Source: Vibrio nigripulchritudo ATCC 27043 (GTDB taxonomy: Bacteria > Pseudomonadota > Gammaproteobacteria > Enterobacterales > Vibrionaceae). Taken from it: a stretch of DNA of 36,178 bases. Each line of letters starts with the position of its first letter. The stretch's first letter is position 1. The DNA lies in contig NZ_AFWJ01000265.1 in the NCBI RefSeq assembly GCF_000222685.1, positions 1 through 36,178 on the forward strand, read 5' to 3'. Made by a program: the position numbers and the translations under genes. The notes beneath the pieces are model-generated. The model worked only from the letters and a program-made list of their open reading frames with translations. It was not told the origin of the DNA and searched no databases. Below are positions 8,866 to 19,174 of the stretch, in pieces.

Positions 8866-10335
8866 TTACATCATCACGACATCAAACTGTTCTTGGACAT
8901 ACAGTGGCTCAGGTTGAATCTTCACTTCCTTGCCGATAAAGACTTCGAGCTCAGCTAGCGCGTGAGACTCCTCACCCATTAGGGTATCTGACACTGCCGG
9001 AGAAGCATACACCACAAATTTGTCGGCATCGTAAGCTCGGTTGACTCGAGTAACTTCGCGCAATATTTCGTAGCACACCGACTCAACGGTCTTCACTGAA
9101 CCTCGTCCTTTGCAGGTTGGACACTCAGAACAGAGAACATGTTCAATACTTTCTCGTGTGCGTTTGCGCGTCATTTCTACCAGACCTAAATGCGTAAACC
9201 CGTTGATGTTGGTTTTCACACGGTCAAGCGACAGCGCCATTTCCAGCGAAGCAAGTACTCGCTTGCGATGTTCATCTGACAACATATCGATAAAGTCGAT
9301 AATGATGATTCCGCCAAGATTACGCAGGCGAAGCTGTCTGGCTATTGCCTGAGTGGCTTCAATGTTAGTGTTGAATATGGTCTCTTCGAGATTTCTGCGA
9401 CCTACGAACGCCCCTGTATTGATATCAATCGTCGTCATTGCTTCTGTCTGATCGATAATAAGGTAGCCACCAGACTTAAGCTCGACTTTTCGATCCAATG
9501 AACGCTGGATCTCATTCTCGGTATCGTACATGTCGAAAATCGGCTTATCGCCTTCGTACAGCTTAAGCTTTTCATGCAGCTCTGGTACGAATTCAGAAAC
9601 GAACTCTCTGAGGTTCTCGTACACTAAGCGGGAATCAATCTGAATACTGTCCAGCTCTGTACCGACAAAGTCACGAAGAATACGGTGCGCCAGCCCCAAC
9701 TCTCCGTAAAGCATAGAGCGGGTTTTGTATTTTTTACGGCGCTCTATTACTTTGCTCCACAGGCGCTTTAGAAAGGCTGCATCTTGTGAAAGCTCCTGCT
9801 CGTCTGCTCCTTCCGCAGCGGTTCGGATAATAAATCCGCCATGCTCATCGCAATAATCAGCAACCGTTTTTTTCAGTCGGTCGCGCTCTGTTTCACTTTC
9901 AATGCGCTGAGAAACACCGACGTGACTTGCTCCGGGCATGAACACAAGATAGCGGGAAGGTAAAGTGATGTCGGTAGTAAGACGTGCGCCTTTGGTGCCT
10001 AAAGGGTCTTTCACCACCTGGACGACAATGTCCTGCCCCTGACGGACAAGCTCTGAGATGTCTCTGACCTGAAATTGCTGCTTTTCGTTTTCGGCAACAC
10101 ATTCAGTATGAGGAACAATGTCTGAGGCATGAAGAAACGCGGCTTTATCAAGACCAATGTCCACAAATGCTGCCTGCATCCCTGGTAATACCCGGCTCAC
10201 TCGCCCTTTGTATATGTTGCCAACAATGCCTCGTTTCGATTCTCGTTCAATATGAACTTCTTGTAAGATGCCACCTACAATCATCGCTACCCGAGTTTCG
10301 CTCGGAGTAACGTTTATTAACAACTCTGCACTCAT
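8866..10335 (-). CDS. rng: Ribonuclease G
   Basis: 489 residues, exactly the E. coli length and very similar throughout. RNase G is a single-strand-specific endoribonuclease of the RNase E/G family that matures the 16S rRNA 5' end and turns over some mRNAs. The S1 RNA-binding domain occupies about residues 39-128 (GNIYKGRVSRVLPGMQAAFVDIG begins it). The catalytic-domain segments with metal-binding aspartates are present (TEAMTTIDINTGAF; IIIIDFIDM). The zinc-link CPTC is at 405-408. It lacks the C-terminal scaffold of RNase E. The ATG at 10335 follows GAGGCACACGA. A coding-strand A7 run inside it (plus-strand 9867-9873) leaves the frame intact, a useful control for the broken A runs elsewhere in this window. 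Confidence 0.98.
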   Translation of the reverse strand: MSAELLINVTPSETRVAMIVGGILQEVHIERESKRGIVGNIYKGRVSRVLPGMQAAFVDIGLDKAAFLHASDIVPHTECVAENEKQQFQVRDISELVRQGQDIVVQVVKDPLGTKGARLTTDITLPSRYLVFMPGASHVGVSQRIESETERDRLKKTVADYCDEHGGFIIRTAAEGADEQELSQDAAFLKRLWSKVIERRKKYKTRSMLYGELGLAHRILRDFVGTELDSIQIDSRLVYENLREFVSEFVPELHEKLKLYEGDKPIFDMYDTENEIQRSLDRKVELKSGGYLIIDQTEAMTTIDINTGAFVGRRNLEETIFNTNIEATQAIARQLRLRNLGGIIIIDFIDMLSDEHRKRVLASLEMALSLDRVKTNINGFTHLGLVEMTRKRTRESIEHVLCSECPTCKGRGSVKTVESVCYEILREVTRVNRAYDADKFVVYASPAVSDTLMGEESHALAELEVFIGKEVKIQPEPLYVQEQFDVVMM

Positions 10336-10354
10336 TCGTGTGCCTCAAATTAAA

Positions 10355-10927
10355 TTAGAAAAATTTGTGCAAGAGCTGGTCAGTTTCCATTAAAGGCAAC
10401 CCCATCACTGCGTGGTAACTGCCTTCGATGCGAGAGACGAATTTCCCTCCAATCCCCTGAATTCCATAACTGCCAGCTTTATCGCATGGTTCACCTGTTT
10501 CCCAGTAACTTTTTATTTCTTGTTCTGATAGGGGTTTAAACCACACGCTTGTTTCAATTAGTTTTGACTCGTTTCGAGTTTTGTCCATTACGGTCACTGC
10601 CGTAAGTACCTGGTGGCGTCTATCTGACATTCTGCTTAACATTGCGACTGAATGTTCTAAGTCATCGGGCTTTTCCAGCACGTCACCATCAATGACAACG
10701 ATGGTATCGGATCCCAGGACCACACCCGATTTATCCGTTAGCTCGAACCCTGCCTGCGCTTTTTCTTTTGCAAGACGTTGAACGTACTGCTCCGCCGTCT
10801 CGTTACTCTGTTTTTCTTCAACAATATCTGGAGAAACGGTATCAAACGTATACCCCAGCAGACCAAGCAGTTCTTTTCTTCTTGGTGAGCTTGAAGCTAA
10901 GGTTAACCTGCGCGATTGCTGAGACAT
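10355..10927 (-). CDS. Maf family nucleotide pyrophosphatase (YhdE type)
   Basis: 190 residues. Maf proteins hydrolyse non-canonical or excess nucleoside triphosphates to monophosphates; the E. coli orthologue YhdE acts on dTTP, UTP and modified U/T nucleotides. The signature ASSSPRRKELL is at residues 11-21, and the conserved GSDTIVVIDG and AGSYGIQGIGG segments follow. I placed the start at 10927 because AAGGA lies upstream of it and the family begins just before the SSSPRR motif. A 34-residue longer reading would run into mreD. It lies 17 bases after mreD and 19 bases before rng, an operon position shared with many gammaproteobacteria. Confidence 0.94.
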   Translation of the reverse strand: MSQQSRRLTLASSSPRRKELLGLLGYTFDTVSPDIVEEKQSNETAEQYVQRLAKEKAQAGFELTDKSGVVLGSDTIVVIDGDVLEKPDDLEHSVAMLSRMSDRRHQVLTAVTVMDKTRNESKLIETSVWFKPLSEQEIKSYWETGEPCDKAGSYGIQGIGGKFVSRIEGSYHAVMGLPLMETDQLLHKFF

Positions 10928-10944
10928 ACCTTTTTCCTTATCAA

Positions 10945-11433
10945 TTATCGAATATGCCAATGGCGTCTCACTCGACGCAACAATAAGAATATCCAAGGCC
11001 ACAAGATACAGTTCACCAGTGCCGCCCAAAGGGAAAGTGGGTTAAAGGTGACATCCTGAATTAAGTATTCACCGAAAAACTCCAGTAAATCGGCCAGAAT
11101 AGTCAGCAGTCCAATGATGATGGCCTGTTGCCATAACGCCATATTCCGCAATACGAGGAAGTTAAGTGCCACGAGGTACACGGTGATGGACATCATCATA
11201 CCGCGAATGCCCAAAGTGGAACCCAATAGCAGATCCCAAATGAGACCAAGAACCAGCGCTGTGCCCACATTCACTCTGTGTGGCAGGGCAAGAACCCAGT
11301 AGAAAACGATCAGCAGCAGCCAGGCAGGTCTGAATATTTCGAACATTCCCGGCCATGGAATAGCCTGAAACACAAGCGCAATCAGAAAGGTTGCCCAAAT
11401 GACCATGCGCCCTTGAAGAACACTATTCGCCAT
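10945..11433 (-). CDS. mreD: Rod shape-determining protein MreD
   Basis: 162 residues, as in E. coli. A polytopic inner-membrane protein of the elongasome that links MreB/MreC to peptidoglycan synthesis. Several hydrophobic segments are visible (VIWATFLIALVFQAI, WLLLIVFYWVLAL, MMMSITVYLVALNFLVL, IIIGLLTILADLLEFF, LVNCILWPWIFLLL). The start MANSVLQGRM at 11433 was preferred to one five codons upstream because GAGGTGG sits nine bases before it and the E. coli protein starts similarly (MASYRSQGR). It overlaps the end of mreC by 11 bases, so translation is probably coupled. Confidence 0.95.
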   Translation of the reverse strand: MANSVLQGRMVIWATFLIALVFQAIPWPGMFEIFRPAWLLLIVFYWVLALPHRVNVGTALVLGLIWDLLLGSTLGIRGMMMSITVYLVALNFLVLRNMALWQQAIIIGLLTILADLLEFFGEYLIQDVTFNPLSLWAALVNCILWPWIFLLLRRVRRHWHIR

Positions 11434-12316
11434 TGTTGTCCACCTCATCTTTTGCTTCTTCGTTTTCAGTGTCTAAAGATTGTTCTTTTTGCCTTTCTTC
11501 GCTTGGCCATACGAGCAGTAAGTAGCGCAGCCTGTCGAATGCCACTACAGGTTCAGCTGTAATGGTAGCGAATGGTCTGCGGTTGTCTTTCTCCACTGAA
11601 GTTACGTAACCCACTGGGTAGCCTTCCGGATAACGCCTGCCCAGACCAGAAGTCACCAGTAAGTCGCCTTCTTCAATCTCTGTGCTACTAGGAATGTGTT
11701 CAATCTGAATGGAATTAATACTGCCATTACCTGATGCAATCACTCGAATGTCGTTTCGCACCACTTGCACCGGAATGGAGCTGTTTGTATCCGTGACCAA
11801 CAGCACACGAGCATTATGCGCGGCAACAAAAGTCACCTGACCTACAATGCCTTTTTCGTTGATGACTGGCTGACCAACGTAAACACCGTCTATCTGACCT
11901 TTGTCGATCACCACCTGATGTCGGTATGGAGACGAGTCCACGGCCATTACTTCGGTAACCACCTTTTTCTCATCACGGACAAACGGTGACCCAAGTAGCT
12001 TTCTCAGGCGCTGGTTTTCTTCCCGGTATTGATCGAGCAGTGTGAGATTACTTTTCAGGCGCAACACTTCGCGCTTCAAAGCCTGATTTGATGTTAGCAG
12101 AGTTTCACGGGTGTTCACGCGCTCATACATACCGTCGAACATAGTACGAGGTAGGTTTGCTAAGTACTGAATAGGGGCGACCGAGCTGTTTAATAAATAG
12201 CGTACGCTTGAGAATGTGTCTAAACGACTATCAGCCAGCATAAGGCTGGCTGATAGAATGACAGCAAAAAACAGACGCAGTTGCAGGGATGGTCCCCTGC
12301 CGAATATCGGTTTCAT
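11423..12316 (-). CDS. mreC: Rod shape-determining protein MreC
   Basis: 297 residues. MreC is a bitopic periplasmic protein that bridges MreB filaments to the PBP2/RodA synthase and sets rod width. The sequence shows a short cytoplasmic tail (MKPIFGRGPSLQLR), a membrane segment at about residues 13-29, a coiled coil at about 65-105 (LLTSNQALKREVLRLKSN) and the two-lobed beta domain after it (VVIDKGQIDGVYVGQPVI; GDLLVTSGLGRRYPEGYPVG). The C-terminal tail is rich in Glu/Asp/Gln, which is common in Vibrio. It starts 32 bases after mreB and overlaps mreD by 11 bases. Confidence 0.96.
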   Translation of the reverse strand: MKPIFGRGPSLQLRLFFAVILSASLMLADSRLDTFSSVRYLLNSSVAPIQYLANLPRTMFDGMYERVNTRETLLTSNQALKREVLRLKSNLTLLDQYREENQRLRKLLGSPFVRDEKKVVTEVMAVDSSPYRHQVVIDKGQIDGVYVGQPVINEKGIVGQVTFVAAHNARVLLVTDTNSSIPVQVVRNDIRVIASGNGSINSIQIEHIPSSTEIEEGDLLVTSGLGRRYPEGYPVGYVTSVEKDNRRPFATITAEPVVAFDRLRYLLLVWPSEERQKEQSLDTENEEAKDEVDNNGE

Positions 12317-12348
12317 CGCTGTTTACCAGAAGTTAAAAGCTGCAAAGC

Positions 12349-13401
<1,053 letters not shown>

Positions 13402-13445
13402 TCATCCTGCAAGCATTAAGAAGACATAAAATTGCACTAAATGTA

Positions 13446-13476
13446 CCAATGCCTTGCGTTATCAGCAAGGCATTGG
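13446..13476. other. Strong hairpin between mshQ and mreB
   Basis: Perfect 12-base inverted repeat CCAATGCCTTGC / GCAAGGCATTGG around a 7-base loop (GTTATCA). It lies 88 bases past the mshQ stop and 53 bases before the mreB start. There is no immediate U-tract in either direction, so it is not a textbook intrinsic terminator. It could be a 3' stabilising stem for the msh mRNA, a weak terminator or a leader structure for mreB. The other bases between 13393 and 13564 showed no gene. Confidence 0.6.
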
Positions 13477-13564
13477 CATGTAAACATGGGCTGAATCTCG
13501 CTTTTTCTTGCAGATTCTTTACTTAAGCCCTCATTTTTAATGTTAAGGCGTGAAATCCTCAGTT

Positions 13565-16500
13565 TTATCTGCCAGTCAATCTCGGCTCTCCACGGTAAAT
13601 GATCCTGTCGTTTCCGCGGTAAGTTCCAAAAGTGATAACTGCCGAAGGTATTTCATCCCCTTTGCCACGCCAGTTGTATTTGAGCCAATTCTGATTGCCA
13701 TGACTGCCGAAACACTGAATATTTTTGTCAGAAGTATTCACCTTTTCTGGTGTGCCGCTGCCCATTCTTAACCACAATCTGACTTGCTCTCTTATCGGCG
13801 CATTTTGCTTAGCCATGAGCTCATCAGAAAAACCTGAGGTGACTCGTCCCGACTCATTCAAGCTGGCTTGTGAATCAGTGCCTCCTGTGCTCGTCCAAAT
13901 CGACTGGCGACAGAACTGATTGTCAGTAAAACTGCTCAGGTTATCGTCTTTATTTGCAATAAACTCTTCACCAGACCAAAACTCTGTTCGTAGCGGGATC
14001 ATGACTTCGCCATTGGATTGTGTACCCAAATCCTCCAGAATCATTCGCCCGTAGCGAACGTCAGGCTGTTGGGGGAGTCGGACCGAATCTTCATCCTCTA
14101 GCGCAGAAAAGCTCACGGGATCCGTACCTTTAATATCCAGGTCAATCTCTGTCGCTGTAGACTGCAAACCCGTTTCGCTACCCGTGTAATTAAAGAGCTT
14201 ATCTGGGTACGTTTGTTTGCTGTTGATTGGAAGCCGAGACCAGAACACATCTGACTGGCTAAGCTTCCATTTCGCATCGCTTTGCCATAAATCTTTACTT
14301 AGTTCTGTGTCTTTAAGTGATAGGCGATCTCGATGCTCTCCCGTTAACGCAAACGTGGCACGAAGTTCTTTATTGTAGTTGGCGTGCCCGTAATTTAAGG
14401 TGGGTAAATAGCGCCCGTCTTTATCGAGCATTGCAGACCAGGCACTGACTTCAGCCTCAAACTCTTTAAAAGGTTGATTCATGTAGACGAAGCCATTCTG
14501 ACTATCGGGATAAGTAAACTCAGCCTTATCCAACGAGAAATGTGATGGGTAAAATCTTCCAATTGGATTCTTAAAATACGGTACTGACATCCCATTCAGA
14601 TAGTTATTTTTTTCTACCCACATGAAAATACTGCCCACTTCCGACCAACGAAAACTCTGTTCCGAGACACCCCACTCATTAAAGTTAACCGAAATAGGCG
14701 CGTAGTTATTAACCGAACTGCTGACTTGGCTTCCCAGCTCTAGAACACCTTTCTGACCACCCGGCGGGCTATGAAGATCAAACTTCACTTCACCCGCGAC
14801 TTCGAACCCTGTCACGGTGTGTTCCAGACAAACCATAACGTTCATATAGCCATCATCAGGGATTCCGTTATTGTCGGTATCCGCAACTTTCATCCACTGC
14901 AAGGCTCTAAACTGAGTATCAGCATTAACGCCAGCGGGAATAAACCGCGCGCCGCCATTCGAATCACCGGAAGGGAAGAGTTGGTAATAACTGCCCGGCG
15001 GTTTGTAACAGGCTGAAAGAGCAAAAGGTCGATTGTTTATGGTGGCGGAACCATTTAACCCGCTCCAGTTTGGAATGTTACTGTTCACGGGCTGCCAGTT
15101 GGTATCAGCAACATGCAGTTTGAACTGACCTGCCGAAGAATAGAGACTTTCCAGACTGGCAACGCCATCTGTAAACATCACATTTGAAACTGTGACACCC
15201 GCTAATGGGTCGTTCCCTTTTGGGATGGCTGTTCTGTGAACAATCAATGAGTTGTTTTTTTCTATCACTGATGGAGAGATTAACTCGTAAGACATCTTCA
15301 AGGACTGATGCCCTGAGTAATCTTCAATTGTCTGACACTGTCTTGGATTTGCTGCGCTGGATGCGACCGCTGAAACTTTCACATTAAACGGTCGGCTCGC
15401 AACTTGTCCTTTTCCGTTGTCTACTCGATCTTCATCCACCACCTTGAAACCATAGGGGACAAACTGATAAGGACCACCGTTAGCCGTGACATTGGTGTTT
15501 TGTAGCATCTTTCCACGAATATAAACGGGAGACAGCGAGGTGCTGGAGAGTTTTTTGGTCACAATGGCATCCTGACCAGCAATGAATTCATGACGAAATG
15601 GCGCGTCACAGGTTGCCGGGTTTGTGTCAGAAAGCCAGCATGACTCTCGATTACTGTTATTGGGTATGTCGACTTCCAGGGTACCCGAATAGTTATTTAT
15701 TAATTGCTTGGTCGCTTTATCCACCAGCTTAAACGTCACAGGGATACCATCACAGGCGAGACCAGATGATTGCACGGGAGTGATCACCAATTCTGGCTCA
15801 GAAAAACACTGGCTTTCTCCTGTGATTTTAGAGTAGTTGGACATATTCAGATTTAGCGCCGTGACCGCACCATAAATATGCACACTGTTAGAAAGGTTTA
15901 CGGTGGCTTCGCTGTAAATCAATCCTTTGAGTTTATCGTTCTTAGTCAGGCTAATAACACAACCGCCAGTCGGGCAAGCTCGATTTGATTTCTCAGGGTT
16001 GTACCCCACGATAAACAAGTGATCTGGATTACCCTGATTATTGAATTTCGAATCGTTGGATAACGTCAAGCGTTGAACATGGAGTACCACTTTCCCCTGA
16101 ATATTGATAACCGAACGGTTGTTGATGTCCAAACTTTCAAAGTAATAATGCCCTGGCTGAAGCGTAACGTTAGATTGACCAATAGTCAGAGTTTTGGAGC
16201 TCAATGGAGACAGTGTGACGGTTTCATTCCAGATGTTGGGAATAGAGTCCGTGAGTTTAAAATCAGGTAATTTAGGCATGGAAACCTGATACTGAGGATC
16301 GTTATTACATGCTCCTCCGTCACAGTTGGATTGATTGTCAAAACGGGAGGTTTCAAATCCAACCGTAGGCTGACCACCGACCAACCTGGCATTTAGAATG
16401 CTGGCGTAGTTGGACATAGTGATACGGCTATTTCCGCCTTCTTTCCAACCTTGCGCCGCAGAAGGGAACAAATTACAAACGTCAAACTTAGGTTTTGGTA

Positions 16501-17995
16501 ATCGTTTCTGACCAAATGCGAAATACCCTACTTCCTCTTTAGTGTGCCCACGCTTAGTTCGCGAGCCTGGTTCGGACATATCTTCATCAACAACGAAACT
16601 GACTTCGAACTCGTTATCATCATCGTCTTGAGTACTGTTATCGCCGTCATTGACCAGTTTACATCGCCTTAACCACCCGCCATGACTACCGCTGCGCTTT
16701 TGTTTGTTAGCGATAATTCCAGGCTCTGAGGGGTAGTCATTGTCTAAATCATGAAGGTCATTACACCCTTCGAGCATTGGCTTACTGCTGTTATGCTCAT
16801 CGATCTCCACTCGACCGAATTCAAATCGCACACCATCGGAGATACCCTTACCCTCCTCACTAACAAGGAAAGCGATCTTTTCATAATCAGAGACAGGCAC
16901 GGTTCTATGAACACGTGTCAGTTCCAGAAACAAGTCGATGGATTGGTCTTTTACGGCTTTGATCCCAGCGGTCATCCATCGGTTTGTTGGTGAATTTATC
17001 TGTGCCAGAGCAATAGGATCGTCGAGAGTCACATTTGAAAAAAGTGAGTAATCGACACTGACATTCGCTGGATTGCTGCCAGTTTGATCCCCTCGGTAAG
17101 CGTTGGTGTGAACGTAACCGGCAACGACCTTGTGCTGGTTGTCACCGTCATCATCATCGTCATCCTGAGAATAAAACGTGGCGGTACCTGGCTCCATCAC
17201 CAAATAACTAATGGAACCCATCATTTCTTCATTCAAATGAGCGTATTCCCAAGAGAATGGCGCCGTATCCTGTATAAAACTGGCAGATTGCCTGGTAACG
17301 GATGTAACCGTAACAGTTGCGGGTTTATCGTCCTCAGGATTGGTCGAAGACAACGTGGGCATCAGAAAAACGAGGGGTTCAGTGCGGTAGTTTTTGGTAA
17401 ACCGAATGGTGCAACCATTCTTACAGTTCGCATTTTCCAGACGACCAAATTCGTATTGAGCATCATCATACCCCATAGTAACTCGCGGATATGATGGACA
17501 ATCTCGACCTGTGGTAATACGAAAACGCCCAGCAGTAAACTGATTCCCCAATACTCGCAGGTTCAGTACTGGCGAGAATATCGTTGCGCCTGTCACACTG
17601 GTTAAATTGAAATTTTTCTGTTTCTTCTGCAAAGCACCATTGACGTAGTATTTCAACGTTCCTTTTATGCTGCTTTGATTATTTCGGTTTGGGACGAAAT
17701 GAACTTTGTACTGACGAATCAGGTTATCGCTCAGGTGGCGTGATTCATATACAAAAGGAGAATACTGAGTGTAAATATGATCATCAGTCCATAGCGGATA
17801 AAAATTGTTGTTTTCCAACCGGATGCGGTTACTGCCATCAGAGTCCATATTGAAGACAAAACAAAAACCGTTGTTTGCATTGACTGAACTGCCATTCGGG
17901 ATTTCAACCGCAGCTAATGAATGGACTGAAAACAGTAAAAAAACCAAAAGCAAAGTCCACTTGGCATGCACCAAGCGTATCATTCTCAACATCAT
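13565..17995 (-). CDS. mshQ: MSHA biogenesis protein MshQ, large exported protein
   Basis: 1476 residues, last gene of the MSHA pilin operon. MshQ is a secreted or pilus-associated protein whose exact role is not established; its place at the end of the pilin cluster suggests a tip or surface adhesin-like component. A signal peptide is clear (residues 8-29, LVHAKWTLLLVFLLFSVHSLAA). Two similar beta-type segments containing EFGR (about 180-230 and 385-410) lie in the N-terminal third. Asp-rich loops occur at about 276-284, 447-462 and 1038-1047 (DTDNNGIPDD), resembling calcium-binding loops. Numerous cysteines suggest disulphides in the periplasm. The C-terminal third matches the MshQ-type domain as I remember it. 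The start is uncertain: Met1, Met2 and Met5 are all possible and none has a good ribosome binding site. It begins five bases after mshP. The frame is open throughout. Confidence 0.88.
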   Translation of the reverse strand: MMLRMIRLVHAKWTLLLVFLLFSVHSLAAVEIPNGSSVNANNGFCFVFNMDSDGSNRIRLENNNFYPLWTDDHIYTQYSPFVYESRHLSDNLIRQYKVHFVPNRNNQSSIKGTLKYYVNGALQKKQKNFNLTSVTGATIFSPVLNLRVLGNQFTAGRFRITTGRDCPSYPRVTMGYDDAQYEFGRLENANCKNGCTIRFTKNYRTEPLVFLMPTLSSTNPEDDKPATVTVTSVTRQSASFIQDTAPFSWEYAHLNEEMMGSISYLVMEPGTATFYSQDDDDDDGDNQHKVVAGYVHTNAYRGDQTGSNPANVSVDYSLFSNVTLDDPIALAQINSPTNRWMTAGIKAVKDQSIDLFLELTRVHRTVPVSDYEKIAFLVSEEGKGISDGVRFEFGRVEIDEHNSSKPMLEGCNDLHDLDNDYPSEPGIIANKQKRSGSHGGWLRRCKLVNDGDNSTQDDDDNEFEVSFVVDEDMSEPGSRTKRGHTKEEVGYFAFGQKRLPKPKFDVCNLFPSAAQGWKEGGNSRITMSNYASILNARLVGGQPTVGFETSRFDNQSNCDGGACNNDPQYQVSMPKLPDFKLTDSIPNIWNETVTLSPLSSKTLTIGQSNVTLQPGHYYFESLDINNRSVINIQGKVVLHVQRLTLSNDSKFNNQGNPDHLFIVGYNPEKSNRACPTGGCVISLTKNDKLKGLIYSEATVNLSNSVHIYGAVTALNLNMSNYSKITGESQCFSEPELVITPVQSSGLACDGIPVTFKLVDKATKQLINNYSGTLEVDIPNNSNRESCWLSDTNPATCDAPFRHEFIAGQDAIVTKKLSSTSLSPVYIRGKMLQNTNVTANGGPYQFVPYGFKVVDEDRVDNGKGQVASRPFNVKVSAVASSAANPRQCQTIEDYSGHQSLKMSYELISPSVIEKNNSLIVHRTAIPKGNDPLAGVTVSNVMFTDGVASLESLYSSAGQFKLHVADTNWQPVNSNIPNWSGLNGSATINNRPFALSACYKPPGSYYQLFPSGDSNGGARFIPAGVNADTQFRALQWMKVADTDNNGIPDDGYMNVMVCLEHTVTGFEVAGEVKFDLHSPPGGQKGVLELGSQVSSSVNNYAPISVNFNEWGVSEQSFRWSEVGSIFMWVEKNNYLNGMSVPYFKNPIGRFYPSHFSLDKAEFTYPDSQNGFVYMNQPFKEFEAEVSAWSAMLDKDGRYLPTLNYGHANYNKELRATFALTGEHRDRLSLKDTELSKDLWQSDAKWKLSQSDVFWSRLPINSKQTYPDKLFNYTGSETGLQSTATEIDLDIKGTDPVSFSALEDEDSVRLPQQPDVRYGRMILEDLGTQSNGEVMIPLRTEFWSGEEFIANKDDNLSSFTDNQFCRQSIWTSTGGTDSQASLNESGRVTSGFSDELMAKQNAPIREQVRLWLRMGSGTPEKVNTSDKNIQCFGSHGNQNWLKYNWRGKGDEIPSAVITFGTYRGNDRIIYRGEPRLTGR

Positions 17996-18000
17996 TGATT

Positions 18001-18444
18001 TTATTCCATGCTTTTAGCCCAAACTTCCTGTTCACGGCTAACTTCAAAGGTGGTGCTGCCACATACGGCAACGGAACTGATTCTAAAGAAAGTCAGATCG
18101 CCAGATCCAACTTCATCGCACTGTATTGTAAGTGACGAGCAAGGTGCTTGCGAGTTTTCAATGATCGCCGTAGCAGCATTCGCTGCCGCAGATGCTGTTA
18201 ATGTGGTGCATCGGTTTTGTAAGTTGGATACGGCAGCACTCTCGTTCAAAGGGTACATGTACGTCAACCCCCATTCATTGCCAGAGTGTGCTAAAAACCA
18301 CGCTTGAGTCCCTAAAATTTCACGGGTAAGTGTGTCCTGATTAGATGCTTCTAGACGCATTAAGGTCAAACCAAGCATTCCCATTACCACAATCACAAAT
18401 ATGGCAATAATAAGAACGCTGCCTTTCTGATTGTTACGGGACAT
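18001..18444 (-). CDS. mshP: MSHA minor pilin-like protein MshP
   Basis: 147 residues with a type IV pilin-like N-terminus: short basic leader (MSRNNQKG) followed by the hydrophobic helix SVLIIAIFVIVVMGMLGLTLM. Prepilin peptidase would cut after Gly8. Unlike the other pilins here, the mature protein has no Glu at position 5 (SVLII), a feature shared with GspK/PilX-type tip subunits of related machines. Two Cys pairs in the C-terminal part could form disulphides. It overlaps mshO by 11 bases and is preceded by an AGGTG ribosome binding site inside mshO. Identification rests on position and the N-terminal signature. Confidence 0.9.
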   Translation of the reverse strand: MSRNNQKGSVLIIAIFVIVVMGMLGLTLMRLEASNQDTLTREILGTQAWFLAHSGNEWGLTYMYPLNESAAVSNLQNRCTTLTASAAANAATAIIENSQAPCSSLTIQCDEVGSGDLTFFRISSVAVCGSTTFEVSREQEVWAKSME

Positions 18445-19174
18445 TTAACACCTGCACATCATGTTTGTAGTGACTTTCTTCGTCACCGTTTGTGAAGAGG
18501 ATATCCATGTGAACTAAGCCGCCGCGCTGTAGAGACATACCATCGACCCGAAACGAAGCGCTGGTCGCGTTTTCCCCAACCTGAACAACGGTTCCTGCAT
18601 CTCGGGTAATTTGCCCTGAGCTGGTATCAACGCAGTATTGAACCTTTTCAGAGGGAATATAAATGTAATGTCTTTTTGCAATGGAGTTGCTGGCTAGTGA
18701 AGCTGAGATACTGTAAACCGCCCCACTGATGCTGACGTTCGTCAGAGCAAGGGAGGCAGAAGAGGAGCTTTCCAAGTCCTGTACCTGACCGGGATTAATG
18801 ATCAGCCGTGCTCCTGAGCTAATAGCGGCATTCAAATCGTCGGTATCAAACCCTTCGTTTCCGACAATGAATCGTAGCGTATCGGCACCACTTAGTGCTT
18901 CGTCAAGCTGGTAAAATCCGGAATAGCGAATCGGGAAAAAAGACAGGCAGGTATTAGCGACATTCGTATCTAGGCTATTTGGAACGGCATGGCGGATCTC
19001 GCGCGACATCTTTTCGATAACAAATCGTGCCTGATTATGAAGAGCCTGTCGTTTGGTGGTGTCAGCGTAACCCTGAGCACCGATCTGAACAAACCCAGCG
19101 ATGCCTAAAAACATGATCGACACGATCAGTATCGTGACCACCATTTCCATCAAGGTAAAACCAGATTTTTTCAT
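18434..19174 (-). CDS. mshO: MSHA minor pilin MshO
   Basis: 246 residues. A type IV prepilin-like minor subunit: leader MKKSG, then FTLMEMVVTILIVSIMFLGIAGF with Glu5 of the mature protein present. It resembles the GspJ/PilW size class and probably belongs to the initiating tip complex of the pilus. GAGGT lies ten bases before the ATG, within the end of mshD; the stop of mshD and the start of mshO share one base (TGATG). The 3' end overlaps mshP by 11 bases. Confidence 0.92.
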   Translation of the reverse strand: MKKSGFTLMEMVVTILIVSIMFLGIAGFVQIGAQGYADTTKRQALHNQARFVIEKMSREIRHAVPNSLDTNVANTCLSFFPIRYSGFYQLDEALSGADTLRFIVGNEGFDTDDLNAAISSGARLIINPGQVQDLESSSSASLALTNVSISGAVYSISASLASNSIAKRHYIYIPSEKVQYCVDTSSGQITRDAGTVVQVGENATSASFRVDGMSLQRGGLVHMDILFTNGDEESHYKHDVQVLNVP

